Source: Cunninghamia lanceolata
Lineage: Eukaryota; Streptophyta; Pinopsida; Cupressales; Cupressaceae
Direction: 5' to 3'
Assembly: GCA_027924645.1 (NCBI GenBank)
Contig: BSBN01001017.1
Coordinates: forward strand, 11,124,501 to 11,188,500
Length of the DNA stretch: 64,000 nt
The notes beneath the pieces were generated by a model. It saw only the letters and a program-made list of their open reading frames with translations. It ran no database searches and was not told where the DNA came from. Made by a program: the position numbers and the translations under genes. Below are positions 24,500 to 36,760 of this stretch, piece by piece (position 1 is the first letter of the stretch; every line of letters begins with the position of its first letter).

Positions 24500-24880
24500 A
24501 TATCAAATTCCTACAATAGCAATAACCACCTGATGATCCTTGTACCCACTACTGGTTTATTCATTAGGTACTTGATGGCTGCATGATCAGTGTGTACAAA
24601 TATCTTATATCCAGTGATGTAATGCCTAAATTTGTTTATAGCATAGATGACTGCCAAGAATTCTTTTTCAGTTGTATAGTTTCTTTCTGCAGAGGTAAGG
24701 TTTTTGCTGATGTAATAAATGGCATGCATACTTTCTCCTTCCTCGTTTTGTCCTAAAACTACCCCAATGGACTCATTTGAAGCATCGGTCTGTATGTGAA
24801 ATGGAAAGGTCTAATTTGGTCCTCTTAAAATTGGTGTGATAGTAAGCTTCTCTTTCAAGGTTTCAAATGCTGATTGACAT
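24500..24880 (-). pseudogene. Element G RNase H
   Basis: Follows RT after the frameshift near 24925. It shows QTDASNESIGVVLGQ, TTEKEFLAVIYA and VHTDHAAIKYL, the standard Ty3/gypsy RNase H motifs. TAG stops near 24815 and 24510. Confidence 0.85.
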
Positions 24881-24884
24881 TCTT

Positions 24885-26285
24885 CTATCCACAGAAATTT
24901 TGTGTCTTTGTTAAGCAGGGTAAACAGGGGGCAACTATTCTGCTGAAATTTTCTATGAACCTCCTATAGTAGCCTGCATGACCTAGAAAACTTCTAACAT
25001 CTGTTTGATTTTTGGGTGAAGGCAATTGTGTGATTACCTCTATCTTTTTTTGATCCACTTTGATCCCTTTCTCTGAAATATGGTGTCCCAAAACAATTCC
25101 TTCCTCCACCATCATGAAGCACTTTTCATGGCTAAGGGATAATTGATTTTTCTCATAGCATTTCAGTACTTTCTCAAGGTTTGTGAGAGCTTCCTCAAAA
25201 TTATCCCCATACACAGTAAAGTCATCCATATAGACCTCCATGCATTCATTAGCTAGTTCAGCAAAAATAGCTAAAACAAGTCTCTGAAATGTAGCTGGGG
25301 CATTGCATAGCCCAAAGGGAAGAACTTTGTAAGCAAAGGTTCTCCAAGAGCATGTGAAGGTGGTTTTGTCTTGGTCCTTAGGTGCTACTTGAATTTGATT
25401 ATACCCATTGAATCCATTGAGAAAAGAAAAATACTTTCTCCCAGCAAGATTGTCTAGAACTTGGTCAATGAATGGTAAGGGAAAGTAGTCTTTTTTTGTG
25501 TCCTTGTTGAGTTCTCTATAATCAATACACACCCTCCATTTCCCATTCTTTTTAGGCACTATGACAAGGGGTGAGACCCATTGACTGTCTGAGATTGGAT
25601 ATATGAACCTTGCTTGAAGTAATTTTTCTATTTCAGTTTTGACAATGTCCTTTGAAGCAGGATTCAATCTTCTCTGGGGTTGTCTGACATGTTTTATATC
25701 CTTAGTGTATATATGATGGGTATAGATCTCAGGAGGTATGACTTTCATATCTTGGTATTCCCAAGTAAAATATGTTGAATTGGAAATTAGAAGTTGGATG
25801 AGTTTTTCTTCCTGATTGGCTGTTAACTGAGTATTGATATTAAGTGTTTTCCTTGGTAAAATCATGATCTGTTTTGTGATTTGATCCATAGATGTAGTTA
25901 ACCCACACATAGGAGTCATGGTATTAAGAGGACAAGAATGTGGAAGCAACATATGGAAAGTGGCTAAGTCTCTGTAAAATGTTTCCCCACAAGGAATGAT
26001 GTTGGCGAGAGTACAATGAGAAGAAGTAAGAAGTTCTCTCTTAGGATCTTGGGCGAGTTCCATCACATCCTTATTAATTAGGATATGAGTGAAGTCTTCT
26101 ATTGTATCATAGTATACTTCTTCTAATTCTCCCAGATGTTCCTTGATGGTTACCATAGCTACTGAGGCATTGTTGTTATTGTTCTCTAGCTCATCCACCC
26201 ATACTCTTCCTCTATAATGTATTGATGGTTTAGCTGGAGGATACAGAGATATTTTCTTTAAATCTATCCCATTAGAAATGACCAT
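24885..26285 (-). pseudogene. Element G reverse transcriptase
   Basis: 466 codons open without a stop, the longest intact block in the window. After an N-terminal linker, the RT motifs appear in order: VIVPKKNGKWRVCIDYRELN, FPLPFIDQ, FGLCNAPATFQR, YMDDFTVYG and GHHISEKGI. The catalytic Asp pair of YMDD is present. A one-base loss in a C-run near 24927 shifts the frame into RNase H. The ATG at 26285 is internal; the original frame continues upstream through a TGA to protease. Confidence 0.95.
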
Positions 26286-26289
26286 ATCC

Positions 26290-27149
26290 CTAGTTCAACA
26301 ATCAATAGATACTACTGCTATAGCCAGCCATGGTCTTCCTAAGATCAGTGGACAAGCATTTCTCTAGTTTCTAGGTTCTAGTATCTGGAAGTCCACTGGA
26401 AATTCCCATGAATCTATCACAACTGGTACATCAGTGATTACTCCTTTTGGAATAGCTATTGACTGGTCAGCAAGTTGAAGAATTGTAGTTGTGGATTGGA
26501 TACCCAATAGAGCTAATTTTTCCATTGTGTGGACTGTCATCACATTAATTGCTGCTCCTAAATCAACCAGAACATTTGAAATTTCTACTCCTGAGATGAA
26601 AATAGTTATGACAGGGTTTCCAAGGTCTCCATATTTTGGGAGGTGAATTTCTCCCATCAATAGATCTACTACTTTTCCTTCCACCTGTATTGTGGAGGGA
26701 AAGCCTTTCTTCCTACCCTGCATTTTGATACAATGCTGTTTAATTAACTGATTTAGTTCTGGAACATCTCTGATTGCCTGGAGGAGAGGAATTTCAATGT
26801 TTAGTTGCTTGATTTCTCGTAAAAGTTCTGATTCCAGGTTGGTTTGGATTTGTTTTTACAAGATCTTTTTCTGGGAAATATTTTGTTTAAGCCGTTCTGG
26901 GTACGGTGCTAGTGTTTCCATCTCTGGAGCATCTCTAGAGCTATTGTCAGAATTATGTTTAGGAATGTTTTCCGGAGTCAATCTTTTAGGAGCAACTCTG
27001 GAGTTGTCCAAGGATGATCCTTTTAGCACTTTTTCATTAGTAATCTCCTCTAGGGTTTGAGTGGATGAATCTTTAGGTTCCTCATCATTGGTTACTTCAA
27101 CTATAGTTGGAGGAGATGGTCTTGGGAATGCTTTCCTAGAATGCAGCTA
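26290..27149 (-). pseudogene. Element G protease region
   Basis: In frame with gag through stops near 27147 (TAG), 26858 (TAA), 26364 (TAG) and 26295 (TGA). The aspartic protease signature is VLVDLGAAINVM, where Athila elements normally have DLGAS, and the ILGRPWL block follows. Upstream is an acidic linker. Confidence 0.85.
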
Positions 27150-28853
27150 GAGATTATTTGAATATATAGCATTAATTTCAGCCAGATTTTCTTGCTCTAT
27201 CATGTAAACAGCTACTCCCTGTTTATTCCGTGGGTTTGGTATAGGCTGAGCTGGTAAAGGTGGTTGACTAACTGGTTCATTTTGTACTTGACTTTGTGTG
27301 TTGGATGGTCCAGTTAGTAAAGCTTGTTGTTGAGATTGGAAATGTCTAGGTTGTCCCTGGTATTGTTGATTATATCCCTGTTGAGAACCCCATTGAGGTT
27401 GCATGTTTTGTGATCCAAACTGTGGTGGCCACTGTTGATTTCCCCAAGGCTAATTTTGCCAATTTTGGTTTTGCCAATGTTGATTTTGCCAATCCTGCTA
27501 TCCCCAAGGAGGATTATTTTGAGGCCCATGCCAAGTTGGATTCCACATATTATTTCCCCAATTAGAAGGACCCCTGTAAGAAGGCTAGTTTGGATACTGA
27601 TTATAAGGAAAATTCCCAGCTTGTTTTTGTCCCACATAGTTTAATTCCTCTTCTATTACAACATTCTTCTTACTCAATCTTTTCAAGGCTAGAAGTTGAC
27701 TACATTGACTGGTAGGATGTTCCTTATCACAAATTTGACAAATCTCTAATTTGTCCAAAGGGCATTCTCTCAACAGATGTTTGTTTCTACACCTAAGACA
27801 ATAGATGGAGAGTGGTTTAGTTGCTCTATTTTGATCAATTGTTCTAGTTTTTGCCTGAATCCCATCCAATGTGGTATTTAATTGGACCAAAATGTCTATT
27901 TTTAGATTTGCAATCTCTTCCATCAACTGTCCTATTTCATTCTTCCCTTTAAAAGTTTTGGATGACCTCACTCCATCTTGGGTTCTGGAATAGTTTCTGC
28001 AGAGTTCTTCTATATTAGGTATTTCCATTTTGTTGATGTTCTCTTTTCCCATTAAGTCCAGTGCTTGTTTTGATTCTTTATCCAACCCTTTTACAAATAG
28101 GGTTCTGGCTAAGGAGTGATCTACTGGGTTACCATACCTTCTCAAGGTGAAGTTAAACCTATCCACATAGTCCTCTAAGGATTCTTCCTCCCCCTGCCTA
28201 ATTTTAAATAGTTCTTCATTTCTATTACTGGATCTACAGTAATCTTGGTATTTTTTGAAAAACTCTATTTCCATCTGATCCCAAGAATGGATATAATTCT
28301 GTGGTAAACCCATAAACCATCTCATCATAAAATCTTTCAGAGTTGAAGGGAATAGTTTGAGTTTTTGGTTATCTGATCCATAATCATAAGTCTGATAGAC
28401 TACTTTGAATTCAAATAAGAATTGATCTGGATCCTTAGAAGAAAGTCCTCTAAAGTTTGGTAGGTGTGCTGGTGAGATATTCTTCATAGGAGCATTGTCT
28501 CCAGTAGCCAAAACAATAGGATATGAGAAGGTTCTTGGAGCTTGATTTTCCCCTTCCTCATGATTATCATTTTCATTTTCCATGTTTAGTACTGGTTCTT
28601 CTCCCTCAGGTTCTAGGAAATTAGGTTCTACTAGAGGATCTGCCTGAAGCTTTTGTTGTAATTCCTAGAGATAATTGGCAAGTGGAATATTTGGAGGATC
28701 TAAGGGATTATTATTCTGAGGTGTAGCTTCCAAAGTAGGGTCTAAGTTTCTCCCCTCAACAAAATCTTGTGCCACCCCACTATTTTCCCCTATGGTTTGT
28801 TGTTGGGGTGTCTGCTTAATATATCTTCCTTTCAAATCTCTAGCTCTAACCAT
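27150..28853 (-). pseudogene. Element G Gag
   Basis: Begins at MVRARDLKGRY (28853), 76 bp downstream of the LTR, and continues in one frame through a TAG near 28667. The Gag core lies at about 28450-27950 (FMMRWFMGLPQNYIHSW, then VDRFNFTLRRYG). Two zinc knuckles of CX2CX3HX4C form follow near 27790 and 27730 (CLRCRNKHLLREC and CQICDKEHPTSQC). A Gln/Asn/Trp-Gly-rich tail (27620-27420) contains three more TAG stops. Confidence 0.9.
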
Positions 28854-28907
28854 ACAGATCTATCCTAAAAATTGTTTTAACTTAGTTTCCCTATTTAACA
28901 CAATACA

Positions 28908-28925
28908 TCCTCGGCAACGAAGCCA
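28908..28925 (-). promoter_or_regulatory. Primer binding site of element G (tRNA-Asp)
   Basis: TGGCTTCGTTGCCGAGGA on the minus strand, a few bases after the LTR. It differs at three positions from the complement of plant tRNA-Asp 3' ends, all of C-to-T or G-to-A type. Confidence 0.85.
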
Positions 28926-28929
28926 AAAA

Positions 28930-30260
28930 TGACAAGGTGTTCCTGTACCTCATCATTTAATCTTTTTTTCAGATGTCAATAATCCAGGGGCTATGTTCGC
29001 GACTGTTTGCAACTAGGGATTCTATAGTTATCAATTTTTCCTAACTAATCTGAACTACTTCTATTAACTTGAAAAGATTAATCTATATACTTACTAAATA
29101 AATTTAAGGAATGCTAAAAACAGGATAAAATAGGAAATTTACTCAAAGCAATCTTAAAATAGTAACATGCATCTACCTATCAAAATCAGTAAATACTTTG
29201 CATAACAGAAAGCTGAATTAATAAAACAATGGTACTAGCCTCCTACCTTAGTGGTGAGAGTGCGCCCTTGCTCCACACCCTTGGGGCTGAAGGCTACAGT
29301 AAGAAATCAGTACAAAAGAAGATCACAACTAGATTCAATCTAATTCATTCACTCTGCATTCATGAAAATATTGCTAACACAGAACTGAGATTTTTGAGAA
29401 CCAAAATAATTCAATCATTGTATATTTCTTTTGTTGTTTCTACAAGTATATATCCAAAGAGTGATGACACATCACTTAACCTATCTATCCGTTCTTCTAT
29501 GAGATGACATCCATCTCTTTATTTTAATTATGAAAGAAAATCATGCAAATAAAGGTAGACTTGAGTGGAACAGAAGTCCACTCAAAATCTAACTCTGAGT
29601 CCTAATACATTTGGGCATCGAGGCCCTGAAAAATAAGGGTATTGAATCAATTCCATCATAACTCATGTAAAAACTTTGAAAAGATAAAACTCCAGCAGTT
29701 TAACTAAAGATGACCCCTCACCACTCAGGTGATGATTTGAGTGAAATGAGGGGTATTATGATCACTGCTGAGAGTGTCTAGTTGACAGCTATGCTAGAAA
29801 TATGCCCTGCTCTTAGGAGGTGCCGGAGACAACTATTCCTATCTGCAGCTCTGGAGATATGTCTGTAGCTCCAGAGATATGTTCAGCTCTAGAGATGCTC
29901 CAGACTCCCGCAGAGCTCTGGAGAGTCCTTCCTCATTCTTCAAAACTTCAGGTGGCATGGTCCTCTGGTATTGCCTCTGGAGATCATTGAAAACTATCTC
30001 CAGAGATGCACAAAATTGTTGTTCATGGCATCTACACCTGTTGATTCAAAAAGAGAGACGTTTCTGCATTTTTCCATCAATTCCATGCACATTAGTCACT
30101 CCATTAGAAATTGTAATCTTAAGTAATCTATCTCAATTAATTATTAAATAGAACGATCTTGCTAGCTTATTTGGGTGCAGATATTAGAAAAGATGGACTC
30201 AGGAAGGAGAAAAAGAGAGGCAAAAAGATGTATTTCATGAGTGCAACTTGGCACTCATCA
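28930..30260 (-). repeat. Element G 5' LTR
   Basis: Pairs with 17779-19107. Intact TG and CA termini. Followed on the right by CTAGC. Confidence 0.92.
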
Positions 30261-30597
30261 CTAGCCATCCACATCATTCAATTAGCCTTTCAATCTCAAC
30301 CATCCATTCAAATCAGACCTTGCCTATAAATCAGATCCCTTACAAGCCATTTGGGGATCCACATTTCATGCATCCTTATGCTATCAAAATCATTCTTCAA
30401 TCTTCTCATCTATTTTCATCTATCATCCATCTATCATCTTATCATTATGCTTCCGAATTAAGCAACTGACATATCAAATCAAATCAATTGATCAATCAAT
30501 CTTGCATCTATCTATTCGAGGTATTGAAGATTTGGATTGAAGTAATGCATTGTATTGTTTTATCATTTTTATTTTATCCAAATTTTTCATGTACACA
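30261..30597 (+). repeat. Element B 5' LTR, segment 3
   Basis: Starts with the second CTAGC copy and aligns with 38752-39094. Contains TATAAA at 30325 in a GCCTATAAATC context, matching 38816 in the 3' LTR. Ends GTACACA. Confidence 0.88.
30325..30330 (+). promoter_or_regulatory. TATA box of element B
   Basis: TATAAA conserved in both B LTRs, about 270 bp before the LTR end. Confidence 0.55.
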
Positions 30598-32492
30598 TTT
30601 CTGATATGCCTAGTGGGACCTACATCCTTGATTTAACATCTTCTTGGAGAGTTGTTTTTGTGAAGTTGGATTTTGCAAGGTTCTGAGTACAATTGTTCCA
30701 TAGAAAATCAGAATCACACTACAGATATTGGTAAAAAATAGAGCAGAATTGATCACAAATTTTTGAATTTGGTTGTATTTTGAGCATAATTGCATAGTAG
30801 AGCCTCACATCTAGTTTTTCCAGTCGCATTTGGTTAGATAGGGTTTCTATTTTGTAGGTTGTGCGTAATTGTTCAGATCTGATAGCAATTCAAGCACATA
30901 TCGTCGCATTTGGCTCAAATCCATACACAATTGGTCGGTAAATTATCACATTTGGCTTTTTTTTATATGCAATTGAGCCACAGTTCATCACATTTGGTCA
31001 AATCCATATGCAATTGCATAGAAATAAGTCACAATTGGTCAAATCCATATGCAATTGCACATTAGTAAGTCACAATTGGTCAAATCCATACACAATTGCA
31101 CATCAGTAAGTTGCAATTGGTCAAATCCATATGCAATTGCACATTAGTAAGTCACAATTAGTCAAATCCATACACAATTACACATCAGTAAGTCACAATT
31201 GGTCAAATCCATATGCAATTGAAGCACATGAAGTTGCATTTGGCAGTAGCAGGTCACATTTGGCACAGTAGGGGGTATTGCTTTTTCTTTTTGCCATAAC
31301 TTTTGTATACAGTATCAAAATCATGCAAACAAGGACTCATTGGGAAGCTAACTTGACAAAATTCGTAGCTGTGGAGGTTTTATAAGGTGATTTCATCATC
31401 TTATCAGTAATTTTCTCAGTCAAATTCAAACTTGCATATAAACTTCAAACAAACATAACTTTTGCATTTTTTATCCTTTTTCAGCGAATTTTTTTTTAAA
31501 AGTACATAGAATTTCTTGAATTTTATATTTATGCAATCCATTCTACTATATCAAATAATTTTAATCATTTTTTATCAGATTCTTCATTTTTTGCATATCA
31601 CTTTCATGTGCAAGTTTACTTGGTCACTTTTTGATTTGGTGACTTATAGGTGAATCAAAGGAGCTAGAGCAACATTTGGATCTATCAAAAAAGCAACTTG
31701 GAAAGCAATTTAATTAGGTGCACACATTCCATCTTTTCATCTCTTAATCATTGTTTGCAAACACATTTAGATATTGGGGCCTAAAACAAACATTGCTTGC
31801 AATCACATCAAAAAATTGGGTTAAAACGAACAAGTGTCTTCAATCACATTTTGGATTTGGATCTAAAAAGAACAAGTGCTTGAATTTTCTTCCACACATT
31901 TCATTTTCTAAAGGGAAATTAACAATTGCGAGTGTGAATCAAGTGATAGATCACTTGGTTTCCTTTTGTTTACCCTATCTTAGGAAGCCTGTTTAGAGAC
32001 ACACCACTCCAAGGGACGACCTCAACTGAGGCTAAATCGCAAGACACCCTCATTGGAAGTTGTAAATCTTGTCACTCTTGGCTAATCCCCAAAGAACTTT
32101 ATACCTTTGGGAAGTGAAGGTGAAGGGTGGGTTACCCCTTTCTCTCGATTGTGTGGTAGGATTTCACTTTCAATTCCTCAGTCAACCTTGTGTAATCTAG
32201 CCTAAGACCTAATTGGCCATACCCACTTAACTAATCATTAGGGCTTGTTGATATGTCTTCCACATGTGCTTACTTAATCACCACATTTCATATTTCAAAT
32301 TTAAAATTGCTTACATATCTTGCATGAGTTATTCATGTGTGTATATGCATAATCATTTGTTTGAACATTGCCAAATCAAGCTCTAAACACCAAACACATA
32401 AACGAGTCATCCTACACATCATACCCAAATCAATTTCATCCTAACACATATAAATAAATTTCATCCTAGTCACCTTCATCCTAATAATCAAA
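30598..32492 (+). other. Element B leader
   Basis: Non-coding stretch between the LTR and the Gag-like ORF. Holds the 41-bp repeat array, a segment shared with F (31270-31880) and no primer site I can match to a known tRNA. Confidence 0.6.
31025..31220. repeat. 41-bp tandem array with alternating unit types
   Basis: Five units start at 31025, 31066, 31107, 31148 and 31189, exactly 41 bp apart. Units 1, 3 and 5 contain CCATATGCAATTG; units 2 and 4 contain CCATACACAATT. Degenerate flanking units extend back to about 30930. Each carries CAATTG-type palindromes. Confidence 0.9.
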
Positions 32493-35400
32493 TTGTCATC
32501 CAAACAATCCACATCATCATTAAATCATAACCAAGCACTTTCAAAAAAGGGCTTAAGACTTAAACACTTGTGTGACATAATGCCAACATTAGAAGACATA
32601 GTACCCAACTTCCAAGACCTCCTCCAATCACTTTATCAAGCACCACAACCCTTAGATCAACAAACTATACAAAGGCTCCAAGACATCATCCAACGACTTC
32701 AAAAAGAAAGCCAATCACCTCAAATGCAACATCTCATGGCCCAAGCCCAATACGTCATAGTCACTTGTCAATCACAAACCCAACAAGCACATAATCCTCT
32801 ATCCATTCAACATCAACCAATGCCACCTCAACCTTTCATGCCATCCCCATCCATTCCATATCAACCTCATCCATCCACATGTCACATCAATCCTTCACCA
32901 ACCTATCACACTTCTTCTAATGTCAATCTTAATCCATATCAATCAATATCACAACAACCATTATCCTATATAATTCCTCCACCACAGCACCATCATAACT
33001 TCCAACACATTCAACCACAATCCTATGTGTCATCCCCCTCAACTTTATATCAACCTAATCCATACACCTACCAAGTCAATGCCATATCAACCTATCAACC
33101 TCCACCTTAACATTATCCAATTTCTCATTACAACATTCCAAATCATTAGCAAACCCATTCAAAAGGCAACCAAGTGTCCTCACAAGATCATCAAGCATCA
33201 TTGATTAACCTAAGTCCACCTTTGCAACAAGAACCATATCCAAGTCCAAGTGGCCCTTTGTACATAAATCAAGCAAGCCCAAGTAGCCCCTTGTACATAA
33301 ATCAAGTGTCCTTAAGTCCACATTTGGAGCAAGACTTAATTACCTTTGACAAGGGAGATACCAATCTAGCCAATGCATCATTTGAGCCACCTTCACCATC
33401 CAATCACATGCCAACACATGAGCCAACTAGTCCTATCCTAACACCTCCATGTGATCCTAATCCTAGTCCATTGGTCTATCAATCTTCATCACCTTCATCC
33501 CTATGTTCCATTAATCCTTCATTAAAAGATTCCATGGAGGTACTTTTGGAAAAATTGGTCCAAGCAAATTTGATTGAGCTACCACCGATAACACCCTTTG
33601 AAATAATCTACTTTAAACCCCATTGGTATAACGATGATGAATATTGTGCATACCATACCTATAAGGGCCATGCCATATCCACTTGTATACAATTTAAAAT
33701 ATTGGTCAAGAACCTAGAAGATTGTGGTAAGATTGTGTTATACAAAACTAATCTATCTAATTCCATTATTCTTCCATCTAGCCCAAGTCCCAATCCATCT
33801 GATCCATTTAGCCCTCAACCTAATCATGATCTTAAGCCTACAACATCATCCACCCTTATTTTCCATCCACTATATTGTCCATTCACCCATACACTTGCAA
33901 AGGATGTGATCCATTGGCTACTAGCAAGGGATAGAACACCCCCATGTCAAACACCCATTCATGAGCCTATAAAAGAGTCCAACACCATGTCCAATCTTAC
34001 AACTCCTTCACATAGTCCACCTATCCTTGAGCCTATCAAATAACTTCCAAATGCCATGTCCAATCCTCCGAATCCATCATGTAGTCCACAACCCATTGAG
34101 CCTATTGAAGAGTCCCCAATTATGCACCCAAGTCAAGAATCATCATGCTCTCATGTTGTTGACCAAGAGCCTATCCAAGAGTCTCCCACTTTCATTCCCC
34201 TTCAAGTAAATCAAGAGTTATGTCAAGAATATAATCCAAAGCATGTGGAAACACCAAGCCCTTATCCAAATCAAGATCAAAGCACCTCTAAGTTCCACTC
34301 ATGAATAGGGTCATGATCAAGATATTATTTATGATCATGACCCTATTCATGAGCAAATTTATCCCATTCATAGCCTGCCTAATCTTATTTATGCTCACAT
34401 TTATGATCAAGGTTCTATATATGATCATGAAAACCATGATGATCCTCTTAGCCAAACTTTATGCATTCCATGATCAAGAGATCATCACTCCACCTATCCC
34501 CACTCCCATACCCATCCATGAGAAAGATATCCAAATTGCTCCAATCCATCCTCCATCTAGCCCTATCCATGATCCCACTATATTCACTTGTTATGATGAG
34601 ACACATGCCTCCCAAGAACATATAAGCATAGAAGATAAAAAAAATAATTTGGATCTTAGTGAACACAATGCTAATTAAGATCCTAATGATCCTTCCACTT
34701 CCACATCCATCATCGACCCCATTTCAAATCTACCAACATATCCTATTGGTCTATCCACCTTCATCCATGAATGTTCTTCCTTAGGACAACAACAACCTTT
34801 GTCCTTCATCTCACCTTCTCCACCTAATAATGAACTCAAGTCTAGTGTTCAAACTACACCTAGTCCCATTGTCCACCGCATCCTCCAAAATATGAACTAC
34901 CAAGATAAAGGCTTAGGCCTTTATGAACAAGGTATTTTGGAGCCCATCCATGTCAATGTCCCTCCACGCTCATATGGACTTAGATACACACCCCAAGGTA
35001 AACAATCTAAAGATGTTGGTAATTCCTCCATCCCTCCTAAGTCCACCACTTTTCATCACAAATTATATCATATACCCAAAACATATGTAGCCATTCCACC
35101 TCCACCATCCTATAAATGTCAAAAGCATGTGACCATACACCTTCCACCATCCACTTTACCTCCATTACTTCCAACTCCAAATATCCCTCCATCCACTTTG
35201 CCTCCACTTCTACCAATGCCTAATTATTCACTTATCCATAAGTACCCTTATATTCCTAATCATGACCAACAAATGCACACATTGCCTAAACATAAAGCTT
35301 CCACTCATTCCACCATTTCCATGGGATTCAAAAGTACAAATTTGGATGCCTATACTTATAAAGTGAAAAATACTAAGGATCCTCATGCCTTAGGGCATCA

Positions 35401-35890
35401 ATGCAAAGAGTCAAAACAAAGTCCATTCAAAAATCAATCGAATCCCATACCTTCACAAGAAAATCCCAAAACTAAAATGGTTTGGGTCCCTTAGAAAAAA
35501 GCAAGCAAGTCAAAGGAGGCAACCACCTCTCAAAAATCCCAACCATCCACTTCCATCCATTCCATTCATATATCCCAAAGATCCCACAAGCAAAGAAAAA
35601 ATCATAAAAATACTAAGTCTATGTGGGTAGAAAACATTGCTATTGCTTCCTGCACCACCATCCAATCAAAAGCTTCAATGTTTATCATGGTGTGTGCAAC
35701 CATTGGTCATGATTCCCTTCCATTCCAAAACATTCCCACATACCTCCGTCGCCCCAACCTTCATCCATTATCCTATATATCTTCCCCATCACCTTCTTAT
35801 GGTCCATGCTTTTGCATAAGCCTTTTATCCCTACTTTCCTACATAATCCACATCATAATCCATTATCCCCATCCATCCATCCTTGCATGA
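32493..35890 (+). pseudogene. Element B Gag-like Pro/Ser-rich ORF with G-patch-like segment
   Basis: Coding from 32493 through in-frame stops (33110, 34043) to about 34300, with two frame changes near 34300-34470, then on to 35494 and beyond. The first 110 residues form a helical Gln/Leu-rich region. A long Pro/Ser/His-rich region follows, with a Cys-His motif near 33640 (EYCAYHTYKGHAISTC), the spacing seen in Tat Gag proteins. Near 34870-34990, HRILQNMNYQDKGLGLYEQG resembles the G-patch found in plant Tat polyproteins. No enzymatic domain follows. Homologous throughout to the D ORF. Role inferred: a Gag-type RNA-binding structural protein. Confidence 0.7.
34298..34353. repeat. Perfect 22-bp inverted repeat
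   Basis: Arms 34298-34319 and 34332-34353 are exactly complementary with a 12-base AT-rich loop. It sits at a frame change in the B ORF. Confidence 0.9.
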
Positions 35891-36058
35891 ACCTTTTACA
35901 ATCCATTTCATAATCCACTATCCACCTAATCCATCTCTCTCATGCAATCCCCTACGAGCATCGACGAGCATAATGACATGGTCCATGTGATGACATTCAT
36001 CCAATGTGACTATCACCTTTCAAAGCACTAGACACTTGAGTCCCTCCTATCCATTACC

Positions 36059-36245
36059 ATGGTGAAAACCTACTCACAGGTGCCATGTGTAATTGTCATG
36101 CTATTTCAAAAAAAAAAATCAAAAAAAGTAAAGAGAAATCCGTTCATCCAATGGTGAAAACCACCCTTGGTGGCACCTTGGATAAATACCATGATGACAA
36201 CCCGGTAAACAGGTGCCATGTGTAGGTTGATCTTCTATGTCACTT
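36059..36245. repeat. GGTGAAAACC / GGTGCC modules, element B copy
   Basis: ATGGTGAAAACC (36058, 36151) and the variant ATGATGACAACC (36190) are each followed within about 20 bases by GGTGCC, GGCACC or GGTGCCATGTG. The D counterpart is at 56908-56990, and both are followed by TTACACTTGGGGGCA. Confidence 0.7.
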
Positions 36246-36620
36246 ACACTTGGGGGCACATTGTCTCATCAATATTATCATTTCCATCCTACCATCCTTA
36301 GCAATTACACATACATATACCTATCCTATTGAATTCATGCATTCCTCCCTTCCTCCTTTTGATCTTTATAAAGACATAGGGGCAAAATGTTGAAATATGC
36401 TTTGGATATCTCTTGATATACCTCATCCTTTCCAAAAAATCATATCATTATCCACCTATCATAAGCCTTGTCATGTAAAATCCATAATGTCATCCTTTTG
36501 TCATAAGTTTTGTCATGAAAAATCCTAAGTATTTTCACCTAGAATGGGGCATGTTATTCCTATTTGACATAGTCTTTGGAGATCACATCCTAGCTCTATT
36601 ATGAGGCATGCATCCTTTCT

Positions 36621-36760
36621 ACCATAGCCTATCCTTGTATCCATCCATATATCATGAGTCATCCATTCCACTGTAGCCCATCCTTGTATCCATCCATATA
36701 TCATGAGTTCTTCATCCACCATAGCCTATCCTTGTATCTATCCATCTATCATGAGCCTTC
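36621..36760. repeat. Tandem repeat, about 49-bp period, three copies
   Basis: TAGCC-ATCCTTGTATCCATCC begins near 36625, 36674 and 36722 and ends with ATCATGAG in each copy. Confidence 0.75.

Larger units (their letters stand above)
17779..30260 (-). mobile_element. Element G: Athila-like Ty3/gypsy retrotransposon, complete structure
   Basis: 12,482 bp on the minus strand, inserted in the B 5' LTR with a CTAGC duplication (17774-17778 and 30261-30265). LTRs of 1,331 bp (28930-30260) and 1,329 bp (17779-19107), about 6% different by eye. The primer site matches tRNA-Asp, as in Athila elements. Gag-pol is one reading frame of about 1,936 codons (28853-23045) with roughly 18 premature stops and two frameshifts. 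A second ORF (22067-19105) follows pol, where Athila elements have their envelope-position ORF. RT carries FPLPFIDQ and YMDDF, and protease carries DLGA, both Athila-like. Confidence 0.9.

Noticed and set aside
31025..31220. Regular 41-bp repeats considered as a CRISPR array
   Set aside because: Units are contiguous with no unique spacers and the sequence is plant transposon leader.
34448..34666. Minus-strand frames in the B and D ORF regions
   Set aside because: Opposite-strand shadows of the CCATCC-rich low-complexity ORF.
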